Shown here: piece by piece, positions 1-8,907 of the stretch
How the letters are laid out: each line of letters begins with the position of its first letter
Numbering within the stretch: position 1 is the first letter of the stretch
DNA from: Pseudomonadota bacterium
Lineage (GTDB): Bacteria; Pseudomonadota; Gammaproteobacteria; Burkholderiales; Methylophilaceae
Assembly: GCA_029563075.1 (NCBI GenBank)
Contig: JAKQTN010000052.1
Location: 122,737-186,736 of the forward strand
Reading direction: 5' to 3'
Length of the DNA stretch: 64,000 nucleotides
Notes under the pieces: generated by a model
Seen by the model: the letters and a program-made list of their open reading frames with translations, nothing else
Databases searched by the model: none
What the model was told of the DNA's origin: nothing
Position numbers and translations under genes: made by a program

Positions 1-88
1 ACAGCGCATGCGCCAGCAAACCTCGTTCAGTATCGTAAAGTGCGACACCTGTTTCATCGCAAGAAGATTCAAACCCCAAAACCAGCAT
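1..88 (-). CDS. tsaD: TsaD (tRNA threonylcarbamoyladenosine synthase subunit), N-terminal fragment
   Basis: Only the first 29 codons are in the window; the gene runs off the left edge. TsaD (formerly Gcp) transfers the threonylcarbamoyl group to A37 of ANN-decoding tRNAs in the cytoplasm, together with TsaB and TsaE. The visible N-terminus starts [19 protein letters not shown], the highly characteristic TsaD opening with the ESSCDETG nucleotide-binding segment. It is divergent from rpsU, the classical tsaD/rpsU arrangement next to the dnaG-rpoD operon. The start ATG at 86-88 gives the usual family N-terminus. Confidence 0.93.
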   Translation of the reverse strand, partial: MLVLGFESSCDETGVALYDTERGLLAHAL

Positions 89-136
89 CTGTTTAAAACC
101 TTAAGGCACTTTTAAGTACAAAAAACGTAAAAGTGA

Positions 137-165
137 TTGAAAAAAAAGGATTATACGATTAAAAT
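137..165 (+). promoter_or_regulatory. Sigma70-type promoter for rpsU
   Basis: TTGAAA at 137-142 and TAAAAT at 160-165 are separated by exactly 17 bp, each one mismatch from consensus. It lies in the tsaD-rpsU divergent gap, about 55 bp before the rpsU ATG, and should drive rpsU and the genes behind it. Confidence 0.6.
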
Positions 166-219
166 GGCGGACTTTTCTCAAGTTTGTCGCTTGGGTATCA
201 TTTTGATAAGAGAGAACGA

Positions 220-432
220 ATGTCTAGTGTACGTGTAAAAGAGAATGAGCCGTTTGACGTTGCATTGCGCCGTTTTAAACGCCTGATTGAAAAAACTGGT
301 TTGTTGAATGACCTTCGCGCACGCGAATTTTACGAGAAACCAACATGGGAACGTAAGCGTAAAGCGGCTGCAGCGGTTAAACGTCAATATCGCCGTTTAC
401 GCAATCAAACGTTGCCTGCAAAACTTTACTAA
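220..432 (+). CDS. rpsU: 30S ribosomal protein bS21
   Basis: A small, highly basic 70-residue protein of the 30S subunit platform that helps initiation by base-pairing of mRNA with 16S rRNA. Length and sequence match the bS21 family: the N-terminus has [18 protein letters not shown], and the C-terminal half is a run of Arg/Lys ([16 protein letters not shown]). An in-frame upstream ATG at 184 would add 12 residues, but the ATG at 220 gives the family length and follows the purine-rich GAGAGAACGA. First gene of the rpsU-yqeY-dnaG-rpoD cluster. Confidence 0.97.
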   Translation: MSSVRVKENEPFDVALRRFKRLIEKTGLLNDLRAREFYEKPTWERKRKAAAAVKRQYRRLRNQTLPAKLY

Positions 433-443
433 AAGCCAATAGC

Positions 444-761
444 ATGGCCGATTCTAAGCAAGCAGCAAACGCCGAAACCAACCAAGAAGATGCGTTTTGG
501 CGCGTGGCAGATACCTTTATCGGCCTTGCTAATGAGCAAGCAACTGAAATTGACCGTGGTGTAGTAAGTGCGGGGTTTTCGTATGCCTCGGCTCGGTTTA
601 ATACGTTTGTAATCGCGTCGCAATGCGGCAACAAAGAGGCTTTTGAAGCCGAAAAATCAGCAGCGATTGATTATTTTGTGAATCAATACAGAATGGCGTT
701 GACTGAGCATGTGGCTGATTATCAAGCCAATTTCGATAAATACATCAGCAATAACGCTTAA
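444..761 (+). CDS. DUF3144 family protein
   Basis: A 105-residue soluble acidic protein of unknown function. The segment FWRVADTFIGLANEQ followed by SYASARFNTFVIA resembles the DUF3144 family, a small helical family of proteobacteria; assignment is by recognition, not search. No signal peptide, membrane segment or catalytic motif is visible. It starts 11 bp after rpsU and ends 20 bp before yqeY, so it is probably cotranscribed with them. Its presence inside this cluster is a local addition to the classical gene order. Confidence 0.75.
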   Translation: MADSKQAANAETNQEDAFWRVADTFIGLANEQATEIDRGVVSAGFSYASARFNTFVIASQCGNKEAFEAEKSAAIDYFVNQYRMALTEHVADYQANFDKYISNNA

Positions 762-781
762 AGCCAAAAGACTTAAGGCAC

Positions 782-1225
782 ATGAGCTTAAAGCAACAAA
801 TCTCCGAAGACATGAAAAATGCCATGCGCGCTAAAGACAGCGTGCGTTTAGGCGCAATTCGTTTGTTGCAGGCTGCCATCAAGCAGCGTGAAGTGGATGA
901 GCGGGTCGAGCTTGATGATGCGGCAGTAATCTCCGTGATTGAGAAAATGCTCAAACAGCGTCGTGATTCAATCGCGGCGTATGAATCAGCCAATAGAACC
1001 GATTTGGCGGATGTAGAAAAGTTTGAAGTCAGTGTGCTGCAAACCTACCTGCCGCAACAACTTAGCGAAGATGAAATCAAAGCGATCCTGGAGAAAGTGG
1101 TTGCTGATACCGGCGCTGAAGGCGTGAAGGATATGGGCAAAGTCATGGCCGCAATCAAGCCATTGGTAGCTGGCAAGGCTGATATGGGAAAAATATCAGG
1201 ATTGATTAAAGCGCGGCTAGGCTAG
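782..1225 (+). CDS. yqeY: GatB/YqeY domain protein
   Basis: A 147-residue protein of the YqeY family, homologous to the tail domain of the GatB amidotransferase subunit, which binds tRNA. The standalone protein sits almost invariably between rpsU and dnaG, as here; its role is not firmly established. The sequence shows the family hallmarks: an N-terminal helical segment ending in RLLQAAIKQREVD, the central KMLKQRRDSIAAY, and a C-terminal GVKDMGKVMAAIKPLVAGKAD. It ends just before an intrinsic terminator, so it may close the rpsU transcript. Confidence 0.92.
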   Translation: MSLKQQISEDMKNAMRAKDSVRLGAIRLLQAAIKQREVDERVELDDAAVISVIEKMLKQRRDSIAAYESANRTDLADVEKFEVSVLQTYLPQQLSEDEIKAILEKVVADTGAEGVKDMGKVMAAIKPLVAGKADMGKISGLIKARLG

Positions 1226-1245
1226 TTTTAAAGATGCAAAAAATC

Positions 1246-1270
1246 AAAGGAGCGAACAGCTCCTTTTTTG
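1246..1270 (+). terminator. Intrinsic terminator between yqeY and dnaG
   Basis: Perfect 8-bp stem AAAGGAGC (1246-1253) / GCTCCTTT (1259-1266) with a 5-nt loop, running into a T tract. It separates rpsU-DUF3144-yqeY from dnaG-rpoD. Confidence 0.85.
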
Positions 1271-1320
1271 TTTTCTGAATTAAGTTAAAATCATCAGTTG
1301 GCTTTGTAAGCAGATAAATT

Positions 1321-3054
1321 TTGATACCTGAGAGTTTTATCCAAGAGTTACTCAATCGCGTCGACATCGTGGACGTGATTGACAAAAGCGTCCCGCTTAA
1401 AAAAGCTGGCGCAAACTACTCTGCCTGCTGCCCGTTTCACAATGAAAAATCCCCCAGCTTTACCGTCAGCCCTACCAAACAGTTTTACCATTGTTTTGGC
1501 TGCGGCGCGCATGGTACGGCGATTGGTTTTCTGATGGAATACGCGGGCTTGAGTTTTGTGGAAGCCATTCACGAGCTAGCCAAAAATGTCAGCATGATTG
1601 TGCCTCAGGAGACGCGCGACACCGAACGTGTGCCGCAAAAGGTCATGCTTGGCTTGCAGGAAGTATTGCAGCAAGCCGCCAGTTATTACAAAGCCGAGCT
1701 TAAAAAATCGCAGCGCGCGATTGATTATTTAAAAGGGCGCGGCTTGAGCGGGCAAATCGCGGCCAAGTTTCAAATTGGCTACGCGCCTCCGGGCTGGCAG
1801 AATCTGGAAAGTGTTTTTCCGCAATACGAAAGTGAAGTATTAAACACGGCGGGTTTGGTGGTGGAGAATGAGCAAGGCCGCCGTTATGACCGCTTCCGCG
1901 ACCGCATCATGTTTCCCATTCACGATCAAAAAGGTCAGGTCATTGGCTTTGGCGGGCGCGTCATCAATCCGGAAGATACGCCTAAATATTACAACTCGCC
2001 GGAAACGCCATTGTTTCAAAAGGGGCATGAGCTATACGGCTTGTTCGTAGCGCGCCGCGCCATACGCGATGCAGGCCGCGCACTGGTGGTGGAAGGTTAT
2101 ATGGATGTAGTGGCGTTGGCGCAATACGGCATCGAATACGCGGTGGCTGCGCTGGGCACAGCCACCACGCCGTTTCACATTACCAAGCTCATGCGGCAAA
2201 CCGATGAAATCGTGTTTTGCTTCGATGGCGATAATGCAGGCCGCACGGCGGCCTGGCGCGCGGCAATGAATGCCTTGCCGGCCTTAACAGATAGTTTGAA
2301 GCTGCGTTTTTTGCTTTTGCCTAAGGAGCATGATCCGGACAGTTATGTGCGCGAATTTGGCAAGGAAAAGTTTGAAGCCGAGATGCAACATGCGATGCCG
2401 CTTTCGCAATACATCGTGCAGCATTTGAGTGAGGAAAATCCGCTCAATTCTCAAGAAGATAAAGTGAAGCTGCTGAATGAAGCCGAGCCGATTTTGCGGC
2501 AAATCCAGGCGCCGCGTTTTGCCTTGATGCTAAGAAAACGTATTGCAGAGCTGGCCGGGGTGACGGATACAGAAATGCAGAGCTTGCTGAAATTGCCCGC
2601 AATCAATAAATCACCAGCCAAGGCCACACAGCGTCAATCACGGGCACCGTTATCGCTTAAAAAACGTTTTGTGCTGATGCTGCTGATGCAGCCTGGTTTG
2701 GCGAAAACAGAGCATTTAAATTTTGTGCAGGGGTTTGGCGAGGAAGATGTGTTGCTAAAAGCCGCGTTGAATGCAGCATTAGCACAGCCACAATCGAGGC
2801 CTGCAGCCTTATTGCATACGATAGCGCCGCAGATTGACACAAGATTGCTCCATGAAATCCAGCGTGAGCTGCATTTGCTGGATGAAAGTTTGGATTTTGC
2901 GCTTGAATTTGAAGGTGCGCGTACCCAACTTGCTGAAATGACGCAGCAGAGGCAGCATGGAGGTTTGCTTGACGCATTGAAGGAAAAACCTTTAAACACA
3001 CTGACAGTCGAAGAGCGTGAAATGCTAAAAAATTTAACCGTCAAGAAGATTTGA
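1321..3054 (+). CDS. dnaG: DNA primase
   Basis: Primase of 577 residues that synthesises RNA primers at the replication fork with DnaB. The N-terminal zinc-binding domain is intact (CCPFHNEKSPSFTV and FYHCFGCGAHG, residues ~35-65). The catalytic RNAP/Toprim core follows, with FPIHDQKGQVIGFGGR, VVEGYMDVVALAQ (conserved Glu) and the metal-binding FDGDNAGRTAA. The last ~130 residues are the variable helicase-binding part. Length is close to E. coli DnaG (581). The start is TTG at 1321; no better ATG lies upstream in frame and the ribosome-binding site is weak, which fits the low expression usual for primase. Confidence 0.95.
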   Translation: MIPESFIQELLNRVDIVDVIDKSVPLKKAGANYSACCPFHNEKSPSFTVSPTKQFYHCFGCGAHGTAIGFLMEYAGLSFVEAIHELAKNVSMIVPQETRDTERVPQKVMLGLQEVLQQAASYYKAELKKSQRAIDYLKGRGLSGQIAAKFQIGYAPPGWQNLESVFPQYESEVLNTAGLVVENEQGRRYDRFRDRIMFPIHDQKGQVIGFGGRVINPEDTPKYYNSPETPLFQKGHELYGLFVARRAIRDAGRALVVEGYMDVVALAQYGIEYAVAALGTATTPFHITKLMRQTDEIVFCFDGDNAGRTAAWRAAMNALPALTDSLKLRFLLLPKEHDPDSYVREFGKEKFEAEMQHAMPLSQYIVQHLSEENPLNSQEDKVKLLNEAEPILRQIQAPRFALMLRKRIAELAGVTDTEMQSLLKLPAINKSPAKATQRQSRAPLSLKKRFVLMLLMQPGLAKTEHLNFVQGFGEEDVLLKAALNAALAQPQSRPAALLHTIAPQIDTRLLHEIQRELHLLDESLDFALEFEGARTQLAEMTQQRQHGGLLDALKEKPLNTLTVEEREMLKNLTVKKI

Positions 3055-3124
3055 AATAAAGGGCATACATAAAAAAGATCTGCGCAGCAGGGCATAGATT
3101 GATTAAAAATTAAGCAGACAGGGA

Positions 3125-3153
3125 TTAAAATCAAGCGCATTTTAAGGTATAAT
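3125..3153 (+). promoter_or_regulatory. Probable promoter for rpoD
   Basis: A perfect TATAAT at 3148-3153 is preceded at 17 bp by TTAAAA (3125-3130), a weak -35. It lies in the 159-bp dnaG-rpoD gap, about 60 bp before the rpoD ATG, and would give rpoD a promoter separate from dnaG. Confidence 0.5.
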
Positions 3154-3213
3154 TTAGGGTTTTCCGTAACGGTTAGATTGTTACAGGTATGTGACTCATA
3201 GATAGGATCAGGC

Positions 3214-5160
3214 ATGGCCAGACCAAAATCAGACAAAACATTAGAAAAAGAGCGGATTAAGCTCGCAGCAGAGGCGTTACAAGATCCGGCCGCGCAAGCG
3301 ATAGATGCCGAAGCACGCCGCACGCGCCTGAAATCGCTCATTATCCTGGGCAAGGAGCGTGGCTATTTAACCTATGCCGAAATCAACGACCATTTGCCGG
3401 ATGATGTGCAAAACTCCGAGCAGATCGACGGCATTATTGGCATGATCAACGACATGGGTATTCAGGTGTACGAAGAAGCACCTGATGCCGAAGTGTTATT
3501 GATGTCCGATGCCCCGCCTCCAGTGACCGACGAGGATGCCGTAGAAGAAGCCGAAGCGGCACTTGCTACAGTTGATTCTGACTTCGGTCGTACGACCGAC
3601 CCGGTGCGTATGTACATGCGCGAAATGGGCACGGTCGATCTGCTTACGCGCGAAGGCGAGATTGAAATCGCCAAACGTATCGAAGATGGCCTTAAACACA
3701 TGGTACAGGCCATCGCAGCCTGCCCGACTACCATTGCACAGTTGTTGGCGATGGTGGAGCAGGTAGAAAAAGATGAAATCAGCGTCGATGACTTGGTAGA
3801 CGGCTTGATTGATAGCGACATCGGCTTGGAAGACGCTATTGCAGCTGAAACAGCCGGAGAAGAAGAGCTTGAAGCTGATGAGGATGAAGACGGCGATGAG
3901 GACGGCGCAAAAGCTGCAGCCATTTCCGCCGAGGCGCTGGCCAAGTTAAAAGAAGAAGTGTTGAAACGTTTCGCGGTCATCCGCAAGGCCAATGCCGAGA
4001 TGAACGCGATTCGCGAACAAAAAGGTTCACAGGATCCAGAATATAAAAGACTGCATGAATCTGTGCTGGAAGAGCTTACAGCGTTTAGATTTTCTGCCAA
4101 GCAAGTGGAGGCCCTGTGTGAGCAAGTGCGTGTCCTGGAAGAAGAAGTGCGGGGCCACGAACGCAAAGTGATGGATTTCTGTGTAGACAAATCCGGCATG
4201 CCGCGCGCGCATTTTATCAAGAGTTTTCCGGGCAACGAAATCAATCTGGCTTGGCTGGATGAGGAATTGAGTCTGGACAAACCGTACGTCGAGCGTCTGG
4301 CACGTTACAAACACTCTATTGTGGATCAGCAGGATAGACTTATCGCGCTGCAAAACAAAGTGGGCATCCCGATCAAAGAGCTGAAAGAAATCAATAAGCA
4401 AATGACCACAGGCGAGGCGCGCGCGCGCCGCGCCAAGCGCGAGATGATCGAGGCCAACCTACGTTTGGTGATTTCGATTGCCAAAAAATATACCAACCGT
4501 GGTTTGCAGTTTTTGGATTTGATCCAGGAAGGCAATATTGGCCTGATGAAAGCGGTGGATAAATTTGAATATCGACGTGGCTACAAGTTTTCTACTTACG
4601 CAACATGGTGGATTCGCCAGGCTATTACGCGCTCGATTGCGGATCAGGCGCGTACCATTCGTATCCCAGTGCACATGATTGAAACGATTAATAAAATGAA
4701 TCGTATCAGCCGCCAGATTTTGCAGGAAACCGGCATCGAGCCAGACCCGGCCTTGCTTGCAGAGAAGATGGAAATGCCTGAAGACAAGATTCGCAAAATC
4801 CTGAAAATCAGCAAAGAGCCCATTTCGATGGAAACGCCTATTGGTGATGATGAAGATTCGCATTTGGGTGATTTTATTGAAGACAATACAACACTGGCGC
4901 CGATGGAAGCAGCGGTTTATGCCAGCTTGCGCGACGCGACGAGTGAAGTCTTAGAATCGCTTACCCCACGTGAGGCGAAAGTGTTGCGCATGCGCTTCGG
5001 TATCGAGATGAATACCGATCATACGCTGGAAGAAGTAGGCAAACAGTTTGACGTAACACGCGAACGTATCCGCCAGATTGAGGCAAAAGCATTACGCAAA
5101 CTGCGCCATCCAACGCGCTCTGAGCGCTTGAGAAGCTTCCTGGAAACTGGACAGGATTAA
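3214..5160 (+). CDS. rpoD: RNA polymerase primary sigma factor (sigma-70)
   Basis: Primary sigma factor, 648 residues, directing RNA polymerase to housekeeping promoters. Domains in order: region 1.1 (residues ~1-90); region 1.2 with [11 protein letters not shown] (~130); a non-conserved insertion with an acidic stretch ([15 protein letters not shown], ~215); region 2 with [16 protein letters not shown] and [14 protein letters not shown] for -10 recognition and melting (~415-470); region 3; and region 4 with the helix-turn-helix [18 protein letters not shown] near the C-terminus. Length and layout match beta/gammaproteobacterial RpoD. ATG at 3214 follows the purine-rich GATAGGATCA. Confidence 0.98.
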   Translation: MARPKSDKTLEKERIKLAAEALQDPAAQAIDAEARRTRLKSLIILGKERGYLTYAEINDHLPDDVQNSEQIDGIIGMINDMGIQVYEEAPDAEVLLMSDAPPPVTDEDAVEEAEAALATVDSDFGRTTDPVRMYMREMGTVDLLTREGEIEIAKRIEDGLKHMVQAIAACPTTIAQLLAMVEQVEKDEISVDDLVDGLIDSDIGLEDAIAAETAGEEELEADEDEDGDEDGAKAAAISAEALAKLKEEVLKRFAVIRKANAEMNAIREQKGSQDPEYKRLHESVLEELTAFRFSAKQVEALCEQVRVLEEEVRGHERKVMDFCVDKSGMPRAHFIKSFPGNEINLAWLDEELSLDKPYVERLARYKHSIVDQQDRLIALQNKVGIPIKELKEINKQMTTGEARARRAKREMIEANLRLVISIAKKYTNRGLQFLDLIQEGNIGLMKAVDKFEYRRGYKFSTYATWWIRQAITRSIADQARTIRIPVHMIETINKMNRISRQILQETGIEPDPALLAEKMEMPEDKIRKILKISKEPISMETPIGDDEDSHLGDFIEDNTTLAPMEAAVYASLRDATSEVLESLTPREAKVLRMRFGIEMNTDHTLEEVGKQFDVTRERIRQIEAKALRKLRHPTRSERLRSFLETGQD

Positions 5161-5314
5161 TTGGTTTATATGTTTTAGCTCAACTTTATCATTGTCATTC
5201 TGCGCTTGCCGTACTAGATGTACTGCCAGTATTTGAATTACTTGATATTGTTTTTTAATACAATAACCTATACAGAATTATATGTTTTATGTTTTGGTTA
5301 TACCAAAATATCAC

Positions 5315-5393
<79 letters not shown>

Positions 5394-5493
5394 ATTACCA
5401 AGCGGCTTGGAGGGTAAAATCTCCGGGCTGTTTTTCTTTTTTTGCAGAATAGCTATAGAACTACCTTTCTCCATCCTCACGAAGGGATTCAGC

Positions 5494-5739
5494 ATGCACA
5501 CAACTCCAATTCTCCAATATCTGAAGCAACATGGCCAGTTGGCCGACTGGGAAATAGCAGCAGCAATGGACATACCACTTTCCAATGTCCGTTCTTCTCT
5601 GACAGACCTGTCGGCACGCGGTGAGATTTCTCGATGTAGCGTGACCAGATTCACTGACGGGAAGCTCGTTGAAGGGATGCTGTGCCGAGTGGCTGGAACT
5701 ATTCCGCCCAAAGCTCCGGGAAGGAAGCCTGCGCCGTAA
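5494..5739 (+). CDS. Small winged-helix-like DNA-binding protein
   Basis: An 81-residue protein starting MHTTPILQYLKQHGQL. The N-terminal 60 residues read as a helix-turn-helix/winged-helix unit: a helix (ILQYLKQHG), then ADWEIAAAMDIPLSNVRSSLTDLSARGEI, which matches the pattern of MarR/ArsR-like wHTH proteins, then a basic Pro-rich tail (PPKAPGRKPAP). The ATG at 5494 has GAAGGGA 7 bp upstream; a longer reading frame would begin inside the tRNA and is not credible. It stands alone just downstream of tRNA-Ile2, a common place for element remnants, but no integrase or repeat is visible. Target unknown. Confidence 0.65.
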   Translation: MHTTPILQYLKQHGQLADWEIAAAMDIPLSNVRSSLTDLSARGEISRCSVTRFTDGKLVEGMLCRVAGTIPPKAPGRKPAP

Positions 5740-5788
5740 CACTAACTTGAACCATGAACTCTGACGGATTTCAGGTTGACTTTACTAT

Positions 5789-7924
5789 TCACTTGCCCCT
5801 TTTCCATGTGTGATATTTCTCAACCCAATTAAGAATCCCATGCGGCACATGCGCGCGCTTCCATTCACCAGCTGCATATTTATTGGCTTCTGACCAAGTT
5901 GGGTAGGTATGGATGGTGCCGAGGATTTTGTTTAAACCCAATCCGTGCTTCATGGCCAGCACGAACTCTGCCAGCAAATCGCCGGCATGCTCGCCGACGA
6001 TGGTCGCACCCAATATTTTATCTTTACCCGGCACAGTGAGCACTTTGACAAAGCCATGCGCGGCCTCGTCGGCAATGGCGCGGTCCAAGTCATCGAGACC
6101 ATATTTCACCACTTCATAAGCGATACCTTGGGCTTTGGCTTCATCTTCAGAGAGCCCAACCCGCGCGACTTCCGGGTTGGTGAAGGTCGCCCATGGAATG
6201 ACTGAGTAATCGGCTTTAAAGCGTTTCAGGCTGCCAAATAAGGTATTCACCGCTGCATACCATGCCTGGTGCGCTGCGGTGTGCGTGAATTGGTAAGGCC
6301 CCGCCACATCACCAGCGGCGTATATGTTGGGGTAGAGGGTTTGCAGCCAGGCATCGACTTCGACAGTACGGTTTTTGGAGAGAGGGATGCCTAACTCTTC
6401 CAAGCCGAAGCCTTCAGTACGCGCTGTTCTGCCTACAGCGCACAGTAAGGCATCAAAAGGGACGGCTTCTTCGGTGCCATCCTGATGTTTTACAATCAAA
6501 CGTTGCCCGATATCATCACGCTCGCAACGCACTGTATTAGTATGGGTCAGCACGCGCACGCCATCGGCAATCAGCGCTTGTTCTACCAGCGCAACTGCAT
6601 CGGCATCTTCTTTGCCCATCAAGCCGCTGCGCGCCACTTGCGTGACTTGGCAACTGAGGCGTGCAAATGCCTGTGTCAGTTCGCAGCCTATCGGCCCGCC
6701 GCCCAGTACCACCAAGCGCTCAGGGCGCACGGTGATAGTCCAGATGGTGTCTGAAGTATAATGCGTGACAAGGTCCAGCCCCAGAAGGTCAGGAATCGCC
6801 GGTCGTGCACCTGTGGCAATTACAATGGCGCGGGTGGAGAGCGTTTTGCCGTTTACCTCTACTGTCCACGGTGAAGTAATGCGTGCATGGCCTTGCACCA
6901 CATCTACGCCCAGCTTGGCGTAGCGCTCCACAGAGTCATGCGGTTCAACCGTGCTAATCACGCGATGCACACGCTTCATCACATCGGCAAAATTATATTC
7001 GACATTGGCTTTGGCGATACCCAGTTTATCCGCGTGTTTGGCTTGATTCACGAAAGCAGCTGAACGGATGATGGCTTTGGAGGGTACGCAGCCAAAATTC
7101 AGGCAATCACCGCCCATTTTGTGGCCTTCAATCAGTGTGACTTTGGCGCGTGTGGCTGCTGCGATGTATGACGTTACCAAGCCTGCTGCACCCGCACCGA
7201 TAACTATTAGGTTGCGGTCAAACTTTTTCGGTTTTGGCCAACGTGCGTATAGCCGGTGTGTTTTATAGACATTGACCGCCCATTTTGCCAGCCATGGGAA
7301 AACGCCGAGCAAGGCAAATGAGCCGATAAGCGCTGGGGAGAGGATGCCGGACAGGCTGGTCAATGCGGCCAGTTGGGTGCCTGCATTCACATAAACCGCC
7401 GTGCCAGCCGCCATTCCGACCAGACTTACCCAAAAATAGGTGCCGGTTTTAATCGGGGTAAGCCCCATCAATAAGTTGATGAGAAAGAATGGAAACACGG
7501 GCACCAGACGCAAGGTAAATAGATAGAACGCACCATCTTTTTCAATGCCTGCATTGATGGCGGAAAGCCTGTCACCAAAACGTTTTTGCACAATATCTTG
7601 TAGTACGAAGCGAGCCGCCAGGAAAGCCAATGTCGCACCGATAGTTGCAGAAACCAGTACCACCGGCACGCCCACCCACAGCCCAAAAATAGCGCCGCCT
7701 GCCAATGTCATGATGGTGGCACCGGGCAGTGACAACGCAGTGACCACAATGTAAACGATTGAAAAAACCGTTATCACCAATAGCGGATTGGCTTGATAGG
7801 TTTGCAGTAAACCATCCCGGCTGGCCTTGAGTGCATCCAGGCTTAAAAGTCGCCCGAGGTCGAAGGCAAAAAACAGCCCAATTAACACGACGAAGAGTGT
7901 AATAATCCATACGCGATTTTTCAT
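5789..7924 (-). CDS. VTT-domain membrane protein fused to FAD-dependent disulfide-reductase-like enzyme
   Basis: A 711-residue fusion. Residues ~1-225 form a TVP38/TMEM64 (VTT/DedA-like) domain with several hydrophobic segments and the typical GATIMTLAGGAIFG and PVFPFFLINLLMG. Residues ~235-711 are a class I pyridine-nucleotide disulfide oxidoreductase: FAD site VIGAGAAGLVTS, redox-active CLNFGC, NAD(P)H site VVLGGGPIGCELTQAF, and the C-terminal interface motif HTYPTWSEANKYAAG with the catalytic His. It lacks the N-terminal metal-binding domain and C-terminal Cys pair of mercuric reductase, so the substrate is unknown. It is the last gene of the five-gene minus-strand operon, 30 bp after the radical SAM gene. 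The fusion places the flavin domain at the inner membrane. Confidence 0.85.
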   Translation of the reverse strand: MKNRVWIITLFVVLIGLFFAFDLGRLLSLDALKASRDGLLQTYQANPLLVITVFSIVYIVVTALSLPGATIMTLAGGAIFGLWVGVPVVLVSATIGATLAFLAARFVLQDIVQKRFGDRLSAINAGIEKDGAFYLFTLRLVPVFPFFLINLLMGLTPIKTGTYFWVSLVGMAAGTAVYVNAGTQLAALTSLSGILSPALIGSFALLGVFPWLAKWAVNVYKTHRLYARWPKPKKFDRNLIVIGAGAAGLVTSYIAAATRAKVTLIEGHKMGGDCLNFGCVPSKAIIRSAAFVNQAKHADKLGIAKANVEYNFADVMKRVHRVISTVEPHDSVERYAKLGVDVVQGHARITSPWTVEVNGKTLSTRAIVIATGARPAIPDLLGLDLVTHYTSDTIWTITVRPERLVVLGGGPIGCELTQAFARLSCQVTQVARSGLMGKEDADAVALVEQALIADGVRVLTHTNTVRCERDDIGQRLIVKHQDGTEEAVPFDALLCAVGRTARTEGFGLEELGIPLSKNRTVEVDAWLQTLYPNIYAAGDVAGPYQFTHTAAHQAWYAAVNTLFGSLKRFKADYSVIPWATFTNPEVARVGLSEDEAKAQGIAYEVVKYGLDDLDRAIADEAAHGFVKVLTVPGKDKILGATIVGEHAGDLLAEFVLAMKHGLGLNKILGTIHTYPTWSEANKYAAGEWKRAHVPHGILNWVEKYHTWKRGK

Positions 7925-7954
7925 ATTATTTTCCAGATTTTTTATTTTTAGTCG

Positions 7955-8899
7955 CTACTTCATTTCGCTACAGGAAGCACCGTACTTGAAGCAGCTATAG
8001 CAGCGATGGTGCTTCATACTCACAGGTTCTTTCATGCTTTCAGTCAGAGTTTCGCCCAAGGCATAATCCGCGTCGTCATCCACCAGTGTGCAGGCATACA
8101 CGCGCATGCGGCCTTGCTGTTTCACCAGCATTTTGCTGAATGCACACATATAGGCGCGACGCGAGTCTTCTGTCTGGTAACTCACCATGCAGTTTGCGCT
8201 GATCTGCGGCGTGGTGACATCCAGGCCGGGTGGATGAAAGTCCGGAAATTCCACACGGTGCAAATTTTCGGGCAAGCCTGCTTTTCTAAAAATTTCAGCA
8301 AAACATAGCGCTGTTTCGGCTGGCGTGCTGTCAGCCAGCATCTGGTTAGCGACTGAAACGGAAAAGCCCATTTCATGCAGCTGCTTTAAACCTTTCAATG
8401 CCAGTGCAAACATGCCCTCGCCACGGCCAATATCATGTTTGGCCGCGTCAAAGTGATCCAGGCTGACACGAAAATGTAGTTGATTGGGATGATTCAGTAA
8501 GGGTTTGAGCTGCTTTAGGCGCTTAATCAAGGGCTCGGTGGCGTTGGTAAGCACCATGCACGGGCGAAATTGCAATGCGTAATCCAGGATGCGCACTACG
8601 TCTTTGGCGACAAACGGCTCGCCGCCAGTGAATGAAAACTGCTTCACCCCTAACGTAAGCGCTTCATCAATAAATGGCTTGGCTTCAGCAAATCGTAGCA
8701 GTTGCAGGCGATCGTCTCCGGGCTTGGAGCCTTCCAGACAAAACGGACAGGCGAGGTTACAGGCGGTTCCGGTATGAAACCAGAGTTCATCTAAAGCATG
8801 CGGCTGGATAAAGCCACGTGGTTCGCCAGCGGGCGTTTGATACCAGGCGGGAGATTTTGCTGGCTGCGCTACTTGAATCGGAATCACTTTCATGTCCAT
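7955..8899 (-). CDS. Radical SAM protein of arsenosugar-like cluster (not ArsS)
   Basis: A 314-residue radical SAM enzyme. The [4Fe-4S]/SAM cluster motif is CNLACPFC (CX3CX2C, residues ~52-59), followed by the SAM-binding FTGGEPF. The C-terminus has further cysteines (YMCAF, VYACT and CYSCFKYGASC), which suggests a SPASM/twitch-like auxiliary cluster. ArsS of known arsenosugar clusters opens CNxxCxHC and carries a different C-terminal domain, so this is another subfamily. It lies 8 bp downstream of the ArsM-like gene and is surely cotranscribed with it. A role in attaching or modifying an arsenical is inference from context; substrate unknown. Confidence 0.8.
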   Translation of the reverse strand: MDMKVIPIQVAQPAKSPAWYQTPAGEPRGFIQPHALDELWFHTGTACNLACPFCLEGSKPGDDRLQLLRFAEAKPFIDEALTLGVKQFSFTGGEPFVAKDVVRILDYALQFRPCMVLTNATEPLIKRLKQLKPLLNHPNQLHFRVSLDHFDAAKHDIGRGEGMFALALKGLKQLHEMGFSVSVANQMLADSTPAETALCFAEIFRKAGLPENLHRVEFPDFHPPGLDVTTPQISANCMVSYQTEDSRRAYMCAFSKMLVKQQGRMRVYACTLVDDDADYALGETLTESMKEPVSMKHHRCYSCFKYGASCSEMK

Positions 8900-8907
8900 A
8901 AAATTGC

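Noticed and set aside
2634..3353. 239-aa minus-strand frame over the dnaG/rpoD junction
   Set aside because: Serine/cysteine-rich shadow of dnaG and rpoD with no family features or ribosome-binding site.
3462..4280. 272-aa minus-strand frame inside rpoD
   Set aside because: Low-complexity Ser-rich shadow frame antisense to the acidic rpoD region.
5398..5443. Terminator after tRNA-Ile2
   Set aside because: CCAAG-CGG-CTTGG hairpin is short and the T-rich stretch lies ~20 bp further on, so it is not a convincing intrinsic terminator.
5789..7924. Mercuric reductase MerA
   Set aside because: The flavoprotein half resembles MerA, but the N-terminal metal-binding domain and C-terminal Cys pair are missing and a VTT membrane domain is fused instead; no mer genes are nearby.
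7955..8899. ArsS arsenosugar radical SAM protein
   Set aside because: Context fits, but the cluster motif surroundings and the Cys-rich C-terminus do not look like ArsS.
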